Source of the DNA: Candidatus Nitrospira nitrificans
GTDB taxonomy: Bacteria > Nitrospirota > Nitrospiria > Nitrospirales > Nitrospiraceae
Assembly: GCF_001458775.1 (NCBI RefSeq)
Contig: NZ_CZPZ01000013.1
Span: 26,246-90,245, forward strand
Direction: 5' to 3'
DNA: 64,000 bases
Of this stretch, positions 26,201 through 36,402 are shown piece after piece. Position 1 is the stretch's first letter. Each line of letters begins with the position of its first letter. Below the pieces are notes generated by a model that was given only the letters and a program-made list of their open reading frames with translations, had not been told where the DNA came from and ran no database searches. A program made the position numbers and the translations under genes.

Positions 26201-27155
26201 GAATATTGTCCGCGGATTTATTCGCCAAGACAAAAACTCCGGAGGTTTTAAGATCGCTTTCCGAGAGCGATCGAAAACGGCTCGCCAATTGCCTGTTCGA
26301 AATGCCGGAGCTACTCAATTGTTTTATCTCAGCGCAAAGGCTAAAGCCAACCTGCTTGACCAAATCGAGATGCACCGAACACGGCTGGCGATTGATGAAC
26401 CAGGGACGTCCGCCGCGCATCAGACGCCATGTCAATTCGGAATATTTCCAGTGGCCGTTCCACTCGGATGCCGTATCGTGGCAGCGAAGATCGATCTGGT
26501 GGGACATGAAGCCGTCGGGATTCAGGATACGGAAACACTCGGCATAGATTTCCTTAAGCGGGTCGACATGCTCCATCACGGCTTGCGAGATAATCAGGTC
26601 GATGCTATTGCTAGGAATCTCATTCATTCTGCCCATCGGGGCAAGATAGTAAATAGGGCACGCCGCCAGATCGCCCGACAGGGCATTGCGCAGGCGCTTC
26701 AGACGCTCAGGCTCAAGGGCCTGAGCGAGTCTGGCTGCGCTCAATATTTCCCGTGGGAAGCGATAGTCACTCAACGCCGGCAATATCTCCGTGAACTCGT
26801 CCGCAGAAGGAATAGGCGCTTGTCCTCTGAGTAATTGGACCAGTTCATCAAACACCGACAGGTTGGCTTCGGTCGAGGCGTGGCGGACAGCATCAAGGGC
26901 GTAATACTGCTCAGCCCCCGTGAGCAACGCCATAAGACCGATTCCTATGGAGTCGCCGGGGCCAAGTTCAACAAGCGTGCGCGGATCCGTTGCGAGGCCA
27001 TGCTGAGCTGCGATGACCAGATGACGCAAATAGACTGAATAGCAATACTGAGCCGAGATGGTGCCCCCCGTGCCGACAGGCGGAGGAACAAACATCGATT
27101 TGGCACCGCGCAAGATGAGTCGCCAGACGGGTGTGGCCATATTGATTCTGGGCAT
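26193..27155 (-). CDS. Class I SAM-dependent methyltransferase
   Basis: A 320-residue methyltransferase. The SAM-binding part reads TLVELGPGDSIGIGLMALLTGAE (about residues 60-82), and the acceptor-side block is SIDLIISQAVMEHVDPLKEIYAECFRIL, followed by LNPDGFMSHQIDLRCHD. A helical insertion of about 80 residues separates these parts (VFDELVQLLRGQAPIPS through LRNALSGDLAACP), longer than in minimal methyltransferases. The N-terminal stretch MPRINMATPVWRLILRGAKS is basic and partly hydrophobic. Its start immediately follows the upstream AsnB-like gene's stop and its end overlaps the glycosyltransferase gene. It most likely methylates a sugar or an amino substituent of the same glycan; this is inference from position. 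Confidence 0.85.
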   Translation of the reverse strand: MPRINMATPVWRLILRGAKSMFVPPPVGTGGTISAQYCYSVYLRHLVIAAQHGLATDPRTLVELGPGDSIGIGLMALLTGAEQYYALDAVRHASTEANLSVFDELVQLLRGQAPIPSADEFTEILPALSDYRFPREILSAARLAQALEPERLKRLRNALSGDLAACPIYYLAPMGRMNEIPSNSIDLIISQAVMEHVDPLKEIYAECFRILNPDGFMSHQIDLRCHDTASEWNGHWKYSELTWRLMRGGRPWFINRQPCSVHLDLVKQVGFSLCAEIKQLSSSGISNRQLASRFRSLSESDLKTSGVFVLANKSADNIHD

Positions 27156-29084
27156 TCACATCAATGGTGCGGTGGCGGGCGGCGCGAGCGGCACTTCGGC
27201 GGGATCAATCCACATCCGAAACCACAGCTCGAGCATGAGCAACGCCCATAAACGGGTATGGTGCAAACGAATACCGCTGCAATGTTCGTCCAGCATGGAT
27301 TCGACATAGGCTGGCGTAATCAAGCCCCTTTGGCGAGCGTGAGGGCTGAGCAGTATGTCATGCGCAAACTCTTTGAGTTCGCCTTTGAGCCATTCATCGA
27401 TCGGCACACCAAATCCCATTTTGGGGCGATAGAGGATGTCGTTGGGCAGAAAAGGCTCCAATGCCGATTTCAGAATGGATTTGGTCACGCCGCCCTCCAT
27501 TTTCTGTGCCGATGGAATGCGGGCAGCCCATTCCATGAGTGTGTGATCCAACAGCGGTGATCGGGCTTCTAAACCGTGGGCCATGCTGGCAATATCAACC
27601 TTTACCAGAAGGTCATCCGGCAAATAAGTGTGGATGTCGGCCCAGGCCGCTCCGCCTACATACGACGTGGACTGTCGGAAATAGGGTTCAAGGAGGTCGA
27701 GTGACGAATCGGCGAGAAATGGCCGCAGATGATAGTCGTAGCCGGCAACCTTGTCGTGATCGTAAAAGTACGCCATGGATGGGGCATAACGACGAGAGGA
27801 TTGTTCACTCACGTAGGACAGCCAGCGGCGGGCCACCCGCAAGACGCGGTAGCAGTCGACGTCGGGCGGGATGGATCGCACGAGACGAGACGCGAGCTGT
27901 CGCAAGGGCGGCGGCAAACTATTTATCCACTCTGATTCCAAGCATTGCGAGTACCGACTGTAGCCTAAGAAACTTTCGTCTCCTCCGTCACCGTTAAGAA
28001 CGACGGTGACGTATTGCCGCGCCATCTGCGCCACGTAATACGTGGGTATGGCCGAGGGGTCCGCAAACGGCTCGTTGTAATGCCATGTGAGCAGCGGAAG
28101 AATGGCGGTGGCCTTGGGACGAACGACCATCACGTGATGGTCCGTATCGTAGCGTTCAGCGACCGTACGAGCATATGTCCGTTCGTCGTAGCTCGCCTCA
28201 TCAAACCCGATGCAGAACGTTTTGACACGGCCGCTGGAGTGGCGCGCCATCAGGGCCACGACAGCCGATGAGTCGACACCACCTGAAAGAAACGCCCCTA
28301 ACGGCACATCGGCAATCATGCGCAGACGCACGGCGTCATCAAGCAGGGCCAAGAGTTCTTCTTTCAACTCCGGCAGCGGCCGGTGACGCGCGTGCGACGG
28401 TGCAGGCAATGCCCAGTATTTTGTGGTAGTGGTCTGTCCCTCACGGGTGACGACCATGTAGGAGGCGTTCGGAAATTTCTTCACCCCTTTGAACGCGGAC
28501 CACGGCGCCGGGATATATTGCAGCGTCAAATAGTGGTGGAGGGCTTCATACTCGGGCTCGCGCCTAAAACCGGGCCACGCAAGGATGGCTTTGACTTCCG
28601 ACCCAAACAAAAGCACATCGCCATGCCAGGCATAAAACAAAGGCTTTTTCCCAATGCGGTCTCGAGCAAGGACAAGCTTCTCATGGCGCCGGTCCCATAG
28701 CGCCACGGCAAACATACCTCTCAAACGTTCGAATACCTGCTCGCCCCAGCAGTGATAGCCGTTCAGGACGACTTCGGTGTCGGTATGACTTTTAAAGTGG
28801 TACCCACGTTCGCTGAGCTCGGCACGCAACTCTACAAAGTTATAGATTTCCCCGTTGAACACTATCTGAATACTCCCGTCCCCATTGGACATGGGCTGCC
28901 GTCCGGCGGCGGTCAAGTCGATGATCGACAGCCGCGCGTGCCCCAGCGCGATCCCTGAACCAACCCAGGTGCCTTGACCATCCGGTCCACGATGTCCGAT
29001 CACGCGCACCATCCGGTCGATCGTGGCCGGGATATCCGCAGGCGCCGATGCATTCGTGGCAAATATGCCGGTAATTCCACACAT
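27156..29084 (-). CDS. AsnB-like glutamine-dependent amidotransferase (asparagine synthetase family), copy 1
   Basis: A 642-residue protein with a class II glutamine amidotransferase domain and an ATP-dependent synthetase domain. The nucleophile C2 is exposed after Met removal (MCGITGIF); RLSIIDL, FNGEIYNF and RDRIGKKPLFYA complete the glutaminase domain (1 to about 210). The PP-loop LSGGVDSSAV begins the ATP site near 270, with GDGGDESFLGYSRY further on. In glycan loci such enzymes amidate uronic acids or other carboxyls (WbpS of Pseudomonas aeruginosa O6) rather than aspartate. It is one of three copies in 30 kb. It is the first gene of its run after a 379-base gap, so a promoter probably lies upstream. 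Confidence 0.92.
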   Translation of the reverse strand: MCGITGIFATNASAPADIPATIDRMVRVIGHRGPDGQGTWVGSGIALGHARLSIIDLTAAGRQPMSNGDGSIQIVFNGEIYNFVELRAELSERGYHFKSHTDTEVVLNGYHCWGEQVFERLRGMFAVALWDRRHEKLVLARDRIGKKPLFYAWHGDVLLFGSEVKAILAWPGFRREPEYEALHHYLTLQYIPAPWSAFKGVKKFPNASYMVVTREGQTTTTKYWALPAPSHARHRPLPELKEELLALLDDAVRLRMIADVPLGAFLSGGVDSSAVVALMARHSSGRVKTFCIGFDEASYDERTYARTVAERYDTDHHVMVVRPKATAILPLLTWHYNEPFADPSAIPTYYVAQMARQYVTVVLNGDGGDESFLGYSRYSQCLESEWINSLPPPLRQLASRLVRSIPPDVDCYRVLRVARRWLSYVSEQSSRRYAPSMAYFYDHDKVAGYDYHLRPFLADSSLDLLEPYFRQSTSYVGGAAWADIHTYLPDDLLVKVDIASMAHGLEARSPLLDHTLMEWAARIPSAQKMEGGVTKSILKSALEPFLPNDILYRPKMGFGVPIDEWLKGELKEFAHDILLSPHARQRGLITPAYVESMLDEHCSGIRLHHTRLWALLMLELWFRMWIDPAEVPLAPPATAPLM

Positions 29085-29463
29085 CTTAGCTGGCTCGCTT
29101 CTTCATGTTCGCAGACTCGTCTCCGGCGAGATATCAGGCCGGAAGCTTCTTGATATCTTATTTGAGAAACACCTCGGATGCACACTCCATCCGTCCACGA
29201 AGTGGTGTCGTCTCAGCGTCGTGGTGACGTGAACCTCACCCCGGTCAACCCGACAGGTCGGCGATTGCGCCGGAGAATTTGCCGAGGCCGAGCAGGTAGG
29301 CTTGACGAGTGGGCGTGGCGACCGTGTGAGAAGGAGGCCCTTTATACCGATCTTGGTTTCAAATGCCGCTTGACTGACACGTTCGGAGAAGAACCTTCAT
29401 TCGTCGCTGAATATCTTGGCATGCGCAAAACCACCTCTGGATTCTCACCCGACGCCACGGCCA
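29085..29463. other. 379-base region without a recognisable gene
   Basis: This gap lies between the AsnB-like gene start and the rfbA stop. It contains two GATATC palindromes (around 29130 and 29152) about 50-60 bases upstream of the AsnB-like start, and only short open frames. One minus-strand stretch ends TRQAYLLGLGKFSGAIADLSG, which could be a decayed C-terminus, but I do not recognise it. No rmlC remnant is visible. A promoter for the AsnB-like gene is expected here; no strong consensus is seen. Confidence 0.45.
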
Positions 29464-30378
29464 TCAGAAGACTTGTTCTTCAAGTACACGCAGCAAGTAT
29501 TTCCCATATCCATTTTTCAGGAGAGGCTGTGCCAGCTGTTTGAGTCGAGCCGCATCTATCCACTGTTGTCTGTAGGCGATTTCTTCCGGACAGGCCACCT
29601 TCAAACCTTGGCGATTTTCCAGCGTGGCGATGAACTGGCTGGCTTCAAGCAAGGACTCATGTGTCCCGGTGTCCAGCCAGGCATTACCTCGTCCCATGAT
29701 TTCGACATTGAGCGCCCCTTGCTTCAGATACAAGCGGTTTAAATCGGTAATTTCCAGTTCACCTCGCGCGGAAGGCGTCAGACTCTTGGCCAGGCGGACG
29801 ACCCGTTGGTCGTAGAAATAGAGACCGGTCACGGCATAGTTGGACTTCGGCTGCTTGGGTTTTTCTTCCAGCGACAACACCTTGCCGTTCGAATCGAATT
29901 CGGCGACTCCGTAGCGCTCGGGGTCCTGGACGTGATAGGCGAACACCGTTGCGCCGTCGGCTCGGGCCATGGCATAGCCCAGCAAGCGGTGGAAATCGTG
30001 TCCGTAAAAGATGTTATCGCCCAAGACCAGGGCGGAAAGATCTTCTCCGATGAAAGGCTCTCCGATGATGAACGCTTGCGCCAGGCCTTCGGGTGACGGT
30101 TGCACGGCATAGTGAATGTTCAATCCCCACTGGTTCCCGCTTCCCAGAAGCTGTTCAAAACGTGGCGTATCCTGCTGCGTGGAAATAATGAGGATATCCC
30201 GGATTCCGGCCAGCATGAGCGTGCTCAGCGGGTAATAGATCATCGGCTTGTCGAACACCGGCAGCAACTGTTTGCTGATCACCAGTGTGGCCGGATGCAA
30301 GCGGCTCCCTGCGCCGCCGGCGAGGATGATGCCTTTTCTGGGACGGGGGGACTGGTCGGTCGTGAGTTGAGTCATCAT
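29464..30378 (-). CDS. rfbA: Glucose-1-phosphate thymidylyltransferase
   Basis: Makes dTDP-glucose from glucose 1-phosphate and dTTP, opening the dTDP-rhamnose pathway. The ATG at 30378 has GGAAA just upstream; the frame is open to 30423. About 304 residues. The nucleotidyltransferase signature [26 protein letters not shown] lies near the N-terminus, with [12 protein letters not shown] and, further on, [11 protein letters not shown] and the metal-binding [13 protein letters not shown] region. The Gly-rich loop reads [11 protein letters not shown], with Ala in place of a more usual Ser/Thr. It is followed upstream by rfbD and rfbB, giving order rfbB-rfbD-rfbA in transcription. The 3' end lies next to the gene-free 379-base gap, so this is the last gene of its run. 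Confidence 0.95.
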   Translation of the reverse strand: MMTQLTTDQSPRPRKGIILAGGAGSRLHPATLVISKQLLPVFDKPMIYYPLSTLMLAGIRDILIISTQQDTPRFEQLLGSGNQWGLNIHYAVQPSPEGLAQAFIIGEPFIGEDLSALVLGDNIFYGHDFHRLLGYAMARADGATVFAYHVQDPERYGVAEFDSNGKVLSLEEKPKQPKSNYAVTGLYFYDQRVVRLAKSLTPSARGELEITDLNRLYLKQGALNVEIMGRGNAWLDTGTHESLLEASQFIATLENRQGLKVACPEEIAYRQQWIDAARLKQLAQPLLKNGYGKYLLRVLEEQVF

Positions 30379-30443
30379 GTTTCCAGGTGTTCGTATGGTT
30401 TCCCCATTACTGGTCACTGCCAAGCGGTGAACATGCCCATGTA

Positions 30444-31364
30444 CTACGTGCCATTTAATACTTCCGACTTACCATCGGCCAGAATCTGATGGAGAATGTG
30501 CCGGACACCGCTCTGCCAGTCAGGTAATTCCAGATCAAAATGACCTCGCAGCTTGCGGGTATCCAACCGTGAATTGGCGGGGCGTGCAGCGGCGGTAGGA
30601 TAGTCCGACGAGGAAATCGCTCGAATGCCGTCCGCCGAGAGCTTCAGCGATCTGCCGACGGCACGAGCCTCTGACACAACAAATCGGGCATAGTCACACC
30701 AGTTCGTCTCCCCGCCGGGCACAAGATGATACAAGCCGAAAGGAAAGTGTCCGTCTCCCTCGCGCTGTCTTTGCCGAACCAACTGAGCCGTCACATCAGC
30801 GAGCAAGGCGGCGGAAGTCGGCGCGCCATATTGATCCGCCACCACATTCAAACTTTCTCGTTCAGCGCCCAATCGCAGAATGGTTTTCGCAAAGTTGCTG
30901 CCGTGCGCCCCGACCACCCAGCTCGTTCGAAAGATCACGTGGCGCGCCCCGCTGGCCTGTAGCGCGATCTCGCCGTCGCGTTTGGTTCGCCCATAGACAC
31001 TGTGCGGGTTCGTCGGATCATCTTCGGTATAAGCGCCCGGCTTGGCGCCATCGAACACATAGTCGGTGGAATAATGCACAACCCATGCGTCCCGTTTGGC
31101 CGCTTCTTCTCCCAGCACTCCGGGAGCAACGGCGTTGATGGCATGCGCCAGCTCGGGCTCTGATTCTGCTTTGTCCACTGCGGTATAGGCTGCGGGATTG
31201 ACGATCACATCGGGATGGTACGTCCTGACGAGCGCGCGAATAGCCTCGACGTCGGACAAATCACACGCAGGCCGATCCACCGCGCGGACTTCACCGAGGG
31301 GAGCCAGCGCCCGCTGCAATTCAAACCCCACCTGGCCGTCCTTGCCGGTTAAGAGTATCCTCAT
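30444..31364 (-). CDS. rfbD: dTDP-4-dehydrorhamnose reductase
   Basis: Reduces dTDP-4-keto-L-rhamnose to dTDP-L-rhamnose. The 306-residue length is normal. The cofactor loop is [36 protein letters not shown] follows, and the active-site block is [12 protein letters not shown] then [13 protein letters not shown] with the YxxxK pair. [19 protein letters not shown] also matches RmlD closely. It overlaps rfbB by four bases (31361-31364) and lies 65 bases from the chosen rfbA start. The 3,5-epimerase RmlC needed between RfbB and RfbD is not found anywhere in the window. Confidence 0.95.
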   Translation of the reverse strand: MRILLTGKDGQVGFELQRALAPLGEVRAVDRPACDLSDVEAIRALVRTYHPDVIVNPAAYTAVDKAESEPELAHAINAVAPGVLGEEAAKRDAWVVHYSTDYVFDGAKPGAYTEDDPTNPHSVYGRTKRDGEIALQASGARHVIFRTSWVVGAHGSNFAKTILRLGAERESLNVVADQYGAPTSAALLADVTAQLVRQRQREGDGHFPFGLYHLVPGGETNWCDYARFVVSEARAVGRSLKLSADGIRAISSSDYPTAAARPANSRLDTRKLRGHFDLELPDWQSGVRHILHQILADGKSEVLNGT

Positions 31365-32455
31365 TCCGCTCCGGCCCCATATTGCCGACGAAGCCAGTCA
31401 CGGTATGCTCCGCTGGTCACGTTGGCCACCCAACGCTGGTTCGCCAGATACCACGCGACCGTCTTGCTGAGGCCGGTTTCGAAGGTTTCCCGAGGTTTCC
31501 AGCCCAGCTCGCGCTCGAGTTTACTCGCGTCGATCGCATAGCGGCGATCATGACCCGGACGATCTTTCACAAAGGTGATTAACGAGCGGTACGTAGTCCT
31601 GCCTGCCTGCCGCTCGCCACTCGTCGGATTCAAGGGGCGCAGCTCATCCAGAATGTCGCAAAGAGCATGGACAACGTCGAGATTGGTCTTTTCATTCTTG
31701 CCGCCGACGTTATAGGTTTCACCCACACGCGCGGCTTCGAGCACCAGCCGTATGGCGCTGCAGTGGTCTTTGACATAGAGCCAGTCACGGATTTGTCGGC
31801 CGTCACCGTAAATCGGCAACGATTTGCCGGCCAGCGCGTTGTGGATGATCAGCGGGATAAGTTTTTCCGGGAAGTGGTACGGGCCGTAGTTGTTGGAGCA
31901 GTTGGTGATGAGCACCGGCAGCCCGTAGGTGTGGTGGTACGCGCGCACCAGGTGATCACTGGCAGCTTTGCTGGCCGAATAGGGACTACTGGGTTCGTAG
32001 CGATGGATTTCGCTGAACGCCGGATCGTCTTTTTCTAGAGAGCCGTAGACCTCGTCGGTGGATACGTGCAGAAAACGGAAACGTTGCCGGGAATCCCTGT
32101 CCAGTCCATCCCAATAGGCCCGTACGGAGTCCAGCAAGCGAAAGGTGCCGACGATGTTGGTCTGTATGAAATCTCCGGGGCCATGGATGGAGCGATCCAC
32201 ATGGGTTTCGGCGGCGAAATTGATGACGGCGCGAGGCCGGCGCTCGTGCAACAGGCGTCCGACAAGCGCGGTGTCGCCGATATCGCCTCGCACGAAGACA
32301 TGCCGCGCATCCCTCTCCAAGCCGGCAAGATTCTCCAGATTGCCTGCATAGGTGAGCTTATCAAGGTTGATGATGAGCTCATCCTGTTGCGCCAGCCAGT
32401 CGAGAACGAAGTTGGCGCCGATAAACCCGGCTCCGCCGGTGACCAGAATACTCAT
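31361..32455 (-). CDS. rfbB: dTDP-glucose 4,6-dehydratase
   Basis: Converts dTDP-glucose to dTDP-4-keto-6-deoxyglucose using bound NAD. A 364-residue extended SDR protein. The cofactor loop is [17 protein letters not shown], the family motif [22 protein letters not shown] follows, and the catalytic region has [12 protein letters not shown] and [12 protein letters not shown] (YxxxK), with [20 protein letters not shown] downstream. These are diagnostic of RmlB. The gene overlaps rfbD by four bases and starts 63 bases after the large dehydratase gene, so the rml genes probably share a transcript with it. The product can also feed other 6-deoxysugars, but the neighbouring reductase argues for rhamnose. 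Confidence 0.96.
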   Translation of the reverse strand: MSILVTGGAGFIGANFVLDWLAQQDELIINLDKLTYAGNLENLAGLERDARHVFVRGDIGDTALVGRLLHERRPRAVINFAAETHVDRSIHGPGDFIQTNIVGTFRLLDSVRAYWDGLDRDSRQRFRFLHVSTDEVYGSLEKDDPAFSEIHRYEPSSPYSASKAASDHLVRAYHHTYGLPVLITNCSNNYGPYHFPEKLIPLIIHNALAGKSLPIYGDGRQIRDWLYVKDHCSAIRLVLEAARVGETYNVGGKNEKTNLDVVHALCDILDELRPLNPTSGERQAGRTTYRSLITFVKDRPGHDRRYAIDASKLERELGWKPRETFETGLSKTVAWYLANQRWVANVTSGAYRDWLRRQYGAGAE

Positions 32456-32518
32456 CTTCCTCTTGTGAGCCTTATGCGCCGCAATCGGACGAGGCGTGAA
32501 CGACGTGGATCGGTGGCA

Positions 32519-34423
32519 TCAGCGCCTATCGGACACCCGTTGAATCGGCGCCGAGTCGAAACTCGGCACAAGCCGTTTGAGATCGTGCAGCAGCGTGTCT
32601 TCATCACATTTCGGAAGATTGCCCTCCAACGACTCCAACCAGTCATCCAATTCGCCTGTCGAGACCGGGGCGCCTCCGGCTCGATGAATCTTCGGATGGG
32701 TCGTCGGCGCGACTTGCTCGCCGTCCTCAAACAGTTCTTCATACAACTTCTCTCCCGACCGCAGGCCGGTAAACACCAGCTGAATATCCTTGTTGGGGAC
32801 CAGACCGGCCAGTACGATCATATTTCTCGCCAGATCGACGATTTTGATTTGTTCCCCCATATCAAGAACGAAGACCTCTCCACCCTGCCCCATGACACTC
32901 GCCTGCAGCACCAGCTGCACCGCCTCCGGAATGGTCATGAAAAATCGCTTGATCTCCGGATGAGTCACGGTCACCGGACCGCCCTTACGGATTTGCTCGG
33001 AAAACAGCGGCACCACACTCCCGTTGCTTCCCAACACATTGCCGAACCGCACGACCGTAAACTTGGTCAGGCCCGTCCGATTGAACTCCTGCACCACATG
33101 CTCGGCAATCCGCTTCGTCGCTCCCATAATGCTCGACGGATTCACAGCCTTATCCGTGGAAATCAAGACGAATCGATCCACTCCCGCTTTCAGAGCGGCT
33201 TCAGCGACGACGCGAGTCCCGAGAACATTGTTGCGAATCGCCTCCTTCGGATTCAGTTCCATCAGGGGAACATGCTTGTGCGCGGCGGCATGAAACACGA
33301 TATCGGGTCCGGCCTGTTGGAACACCTCCGACACGCGGTCGGGAACCGTGACATCTCCGATGACAGGGACGATCTTCAGCGCGGGGAACGCCGTCTTCAA
33401 CTCCAGCAGGAGCGCATGAAGAGCATTTTCATACCGTTCGAACAAGACGAGCGACTGGGGATCGTACCGCGCGATCTGCCGGCAGAGCTCCGCCCCGATC
33501 GAACCTCCGGCGCCGGTCACAAGCAGCCTCTTTCCCGCGATGAGAGGAGACAGTTCTTGAAGATTCGTCTGGATCGGCTCGCGCTGGAGCAAATCGTCCA
33601 GACTCATCGGTCTCACGTGGTGCAGAGAGACTGGATCACCCAAGAGCTGTTTGACATTGGGGAGGGTCTTGATCGGAACCGTGCAGCCCTCCGACGCCGC
33701 CAGAATTTTCTGTTTGACCGTGGTCGACGCCGAAGGGATGGCGACGATGATCTCGTGCGCCTCCAACGTTTCCGCCGCCGTCTTGATATCAGCGATCATG
33801 CCTACGACCGGGATTCCATGAATCTTCATTCGACGCTTGATAGGATCATCGTCCACAAACCCCACCGGACGGCTGTTATAGCCTGCGTCCGACAAGATGT
33901 CCCTCGCCAGCAGTTCTCCCGCATGCCCCGCACCGATAATCAACACACGCCGCGCCGTCGTCCCCACAAGTCGGAGCCATTCCCGAAACCACCGCACGGC
34001 CACCCGAATCCCGGCAAGGTAGAGACCGGTAAGCAGTCCGGTCAAAATGATGACCGACCGCGGATATTCGGCCCATCCTAAGATCAGGTGGCACAAGCCA
34101 TAAAACGTGATCGCGGCGGTGAATGACGCCGCAAAAATTCGCCCGAAATCATGAAGGCCGACATAGCGCCACAATCCCCGTTGAATCCCGAACACCCAAA
34201 AACTGCTTCCGAATACAAGGACAAGACCGGGCAGATATCTCCACATCAGGCGATCGTACGACGCTGGAATCTCCGCATCAAAACGCAACTCAAACGCCGA
34301 AAGGTTCGCGGCGACGATGAGACCGAGCTGAACCCCGACCACCAACAGGGAGCGATAGCCACGCACCAGTTCTCCATATCGATCCGCCGTCCGATGAAAG
34401 AGCCTGATCGTCATGTGCCTCAC
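32519..34423 (-). CDS. Membrane-bound NDP-sugar 4,6-dehydratase (CapD/WbpM/PglF family)
   Basis: A long polysaccharide-biosynthesis dehydratase that removes water from C4-C6 of a UDP-HexNAc, most often UDP-GlcNAc. Of 634 residues, roughly 1-130 contain four hydrophobic segments (LLVVGVQLGLIVAANLSAF and others), then a first Rossmann domain with VLIIGAGHAGELLARDIL, then the catalytic SDR domain with LLVTGAGGSIGAELCRQIARY. The active site appears as STDKAVNPSSIMGATKRIAEHV, where Met replaces the usual Tyr of YxxxK, a feature of this family. It may feed the QuiNAc-type pathway completed by the WbpV-like reductase at 39.9-40.9 kb. It overlaps the upstream GT9 gene by four bases. Confidence 0.93.
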   Translation of the reverse strand: MRHMTIRLFHRTADRYGELVRGYRSLLVVGVQLGLIVAANLSAFELRFDAEIPASYDRLMWRYLPGLVLVFGSSFWVFGIQRGLWRYVGLHDFGRIFAASFTAAITFYGLCHLILGWAEYPRSVIILTGLLTGLYLAGIRVAVRWFREWLRLVGTTARRVLIIGAGHAGELLARDILSDAGYNSRPVGFVDDDPIKRRMKIHGIPVVGMIADIKTAAETLEAHEIIVAIPSASTTVKQKILAASEGCTVPIKTLPNVKQLLGDPVSLHHVRPMSLDDLLQREPIQTNLQELSPLIAGKRLLVTGAGGSIGAELCRQIARYDPQSLVLFERYENALHALLLELKTAFPALKIVPVIGDVTVPDRVSEVFQQAGPDIVFHAAAHKHVPLMELNPKEAIRNNVLGTRVVAEAALKAGVDRFVLISTDKAVNPSSIMGATKRIAEHVVQEFNRTGLTKFTVVRFGNVLGSNGSVVPLFSEQIRKGGPVTVTHPEIKRFFMTIPEAVQLVLQASVMGQGGEVFVLDMGEQIKIVDLARNMIVLAGLVPNKDIQLVFTGLRSGEKLYEELFEDGEQVAPTTHPKIHRAGGAPVSTGELDDWLESLEGNLPKCDEDTLLHDLKRLVPSFDSAPIQRVSDRR

Positions 34424-35544
34424 GAGCGGGACACCTCCGCAATCGCACCCGGCATCCGTTGATGTTCCCCTGTCAACATGGACTCGGCTGCCGCGATGAC
34501 ACGGCCGACGGATAGGTGCTGTAGACAGTCGCTCAAACTGTTGATGTGGCGATCGCAGCCTTCAGCCAGGCACGGCACGCAATCGCCTTCTCCTTGAAGC
34601 AGAAACACATTCCCCTGTCGCTGGGATCCCTGCCTCCGCCATGGACTCTGCGTTGTCGGCGGGAAATCCTTCGGCCAGGGTCCCCACTTCACCGGATTTG
34701 ACGGTCCGAACAACACCACGGCCGGCGCGCCGACCGCGGCTGCCATATGACTGACGGCCGTATCCGTCCCGACATAGAGGGCCGCGCGGCTGAGCAGGTA
34801 GCCGAGCGCCGGTAATGTCAAAAGACCGCCGAGATTCACCGCATCCGGCAGCCCATGGATGACACGTTCACAATACCTCTGCTCGGCTGATTCCACGCCT
34901 GTCACGACTACCATCACTCCCTGGTCGATCAACCACCGCCCAAGCGCCACCCATCCTTCGACGGTCCAGGTCTTATAGGCAAACTTGGGCGACACATGGA
35001 ACACTGCGTATCGCCGAGAATCACGCATTCGAGGAACCAAGCGATGAACTGATTCTTCATGTTCATGCGTCCAACTCACAACAGGTGTTCCGAACGGCTT
35101 AATCTGCAACGGCGCGAGCAGCCGAAGATTCATGGCGACGGTATGGGTATGGATATTGTCAAAGGGGACCCACTCATGGAGCAGCCTTCGTTTCCACCAC
35201 GATTTCCTGTCGTCCAATAGCGTGCCTACGCGATATCGTCCGGCGGCCCAGGCATGAACCGTCGGACGGTCACCCGCCAAAACCGACAGGGCGAGGTCGT
35301 ATCGGCGCCAGAGCGAACGAAGCAGCGCCAGATGCGGGCCGATCTTCGGACGTTCGGCGATCGCCACGACTCGGTGGACATCAGGATTGGCGGCCACCGC
35401 ATCCTGCGTTCCTTCGAACACCAGCATGTCGATGGCGGCTTCCGAATGCGCGCGCTTGAGCGATCGCACGACCGGCGTCGCCAACAGGACATCTCCGATC
35501 CGGCGCGTACAGACGACCAGTACGCTTCGTATGTCCCGCTTCAT
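34420..35544 (-). CDS. Family 9 glycosyltransferase (heptosyltransferase-like)
   Basis: A GT9 enzyme of about 374 residues, related to ADP-heptose:LPS heptosyltransferases. VLVVCTRRIGDVLLATPVVRSL is the N-terminal signature; the C-terminal donor site shows YVGTDTAVSHMAAAVGAPAVVLFGPSNPVKWGPWP. A Cys cluster near the end, DCVPCLAEGCDRHINSLSDC, is typical of the family. I use the ATG at 35544 (MKRDIRSV); 35574 is also possible and closer to the upstream stop at 35587. Its distance from the core genes at 58-64 kb and its glycan-locus setting suggest a heptose or other residue in the outer core or the repeat, but the donor is not determinable. Confidence 0.9.
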   Translation of the reverse strand: MKRDIRSVLVVCTRRIGDVLLATPVVRSLKRAHSEAAIDMLVFEGTQDAVAANPDVHRVVAIAERPKIGPHLALLRSLWRRYDLALSVLAGDRPTVHAWAAGRYRVGTLLDDRKSWWKRRLLHEWVPFDNIHTHTVAMNLRLLAPLQIKPFGTPVVSWTHEHEESVHRLVPRMRDSRRYAVFHVSPKFAYKTWTVEGWVALGRWLIDQGVMVVVTGVESAEQRYCERVIHGLPDAVNLGGLLTLPALGYLLSRAALYVGTDTAVSHMAAAVGAPAVVLFGPSNPVKWGPWPKDFPPTTQSPWRRQGSQRQGNVFLLQGEGDCVPCLAEGCDRHINSLSDCLQHLSVGRVIAAAESMLTGEHQRMPGAIAEVSRS

Positions 35545-35586
35545 TTCATAACCAGCAATCTCATCAGAGCGCATCGCCGATCGACA

Positions 35587-36402
35587 TCAGCGGCCACCAC
35601 CCTGATCCAGACCGATGGCGGCTCGCACGGTTGTCGACCGCAACAGACCCTCCAACCGTTTCTGATTGGCCGGGAGCCCCATGCGATCTTGCTCGGGATG
35701 CCATAAATGAAACACCGTCGCGGCAAAACGCGCATTCTTATGTTTCACGCCGGCATGGAGAAACCGAATCACCAAGTCGGAATCTTCCAGCCCCCACCCT
35801 TCGTAGGATTCGTCCAGTCCATTCACACGGATCAAGTCTGTCCGCCATGCCGAAAGATTGCAGGTCTTAATGCCTTCCCAACGATCCGGCATCCATTTCC
35901 GAAACGGACCATCGGGCAGTCGTATCAACGGGAGCACCCGATTGACGTCGCGCCGAAACCAGGACTGCATCCAATCGATTCCGCTCCACGCATGGATCGG
36001 CAGCCGCCGGCGCAAGACACGGCTCGTCAACCGGGCCGAGAGCAACACACGATTCGATCCGAGGAAGTACCCTGGCTCGGCCAGTAGTTTATGGACACGC
36101 ACGAAATGGCGCGAGGGAACACAGTCGCCATCCGTGAATACCACGTAGTCGGCCTCCGTCGATGCGACGGCGCGATTGCGGATGGCGGCGGCCCGAAATC
36201 CACGGTCTTCGTGCCAGATATGCGTCAACGGGAACGGTGCGTGCCGCACAAATTGTCGCACGATCTCGGCGGTTTCCGCTTTCGATCCGTCATCCGCGAC
36301 CACAAGCTCAAAATCTTGATCGCTTTGGCCACGGTAGCCTTCCAATACAACCGCCAGCGCATCAGGACGATTGTACGTCGTCACGATTACCGCTGTTTTC
36401 AT
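35587..36402 (-). CDS. Family 2 glycosyltransferase
   Basis: A 271-residue GT-A transferase. The ATG at 36402 is chosen because it starts right at the domain (MKTAVIVTTYNRPDALAVVLEGY) and overlaps the next gene upstream by four bases; the frame is open to 36597 but that stretch is spurious. FELVVADDGSKAETAEIV, VASTEADYVVFTDGDCVPS (metal-binding DGD) and GWGLEDSDLVIRFLHAGVKHKNAR (catalytic ED) are seen. It resembles galactosyltransferase-like chondroitin-polymerase-type GT2 domains. A FLHAGVKHKNARFAATVFHLWHP ending is common to LPS-core GT2 enzymes. Donor and acceptor are unknown; context suggests outer core. Confidence 0.9.
   Translation of the reverse strand: MKTAVIVTTYNRPDALAVVLEGYRGQSDQDFELVVADDGSKAETAEIVRQFVRHAPFPLTHIWHEDRGFRAAAIRNRAVASTEADYVVFTDGDCVPSRHFVRVHKLLAEPGYFLGSNRVLLSARLTSRVLRRRLPIHAWSGIDWMQSWFRRDVNRVLPLIRLPDGPFRKWMPDRWEGIKTCNLSAWRTDLIRVNGLDESYEGWGLEDSDLVIRFLHAGVKHKNARFAATVFHLWHPEQDRMGLPANQKRLEGLLRSTTVRAAIGLDQGGGR

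Noticed and set aside
29178..29543. Plus-strand open frame in the gap before rfbA
   Set aside because: No ribosome site, no recognisable domain, and it overlaps the rfbA 3' end.
32066..34081. 671-codon plus-strand open frame opposite the dehydratase and rfbB
   Set aside because: It is antisense to two genes with full family motifs, has no recognisable domain and a composition (Arg, His, Gln rich) typical of a shadow frame in GC-rich DNA.
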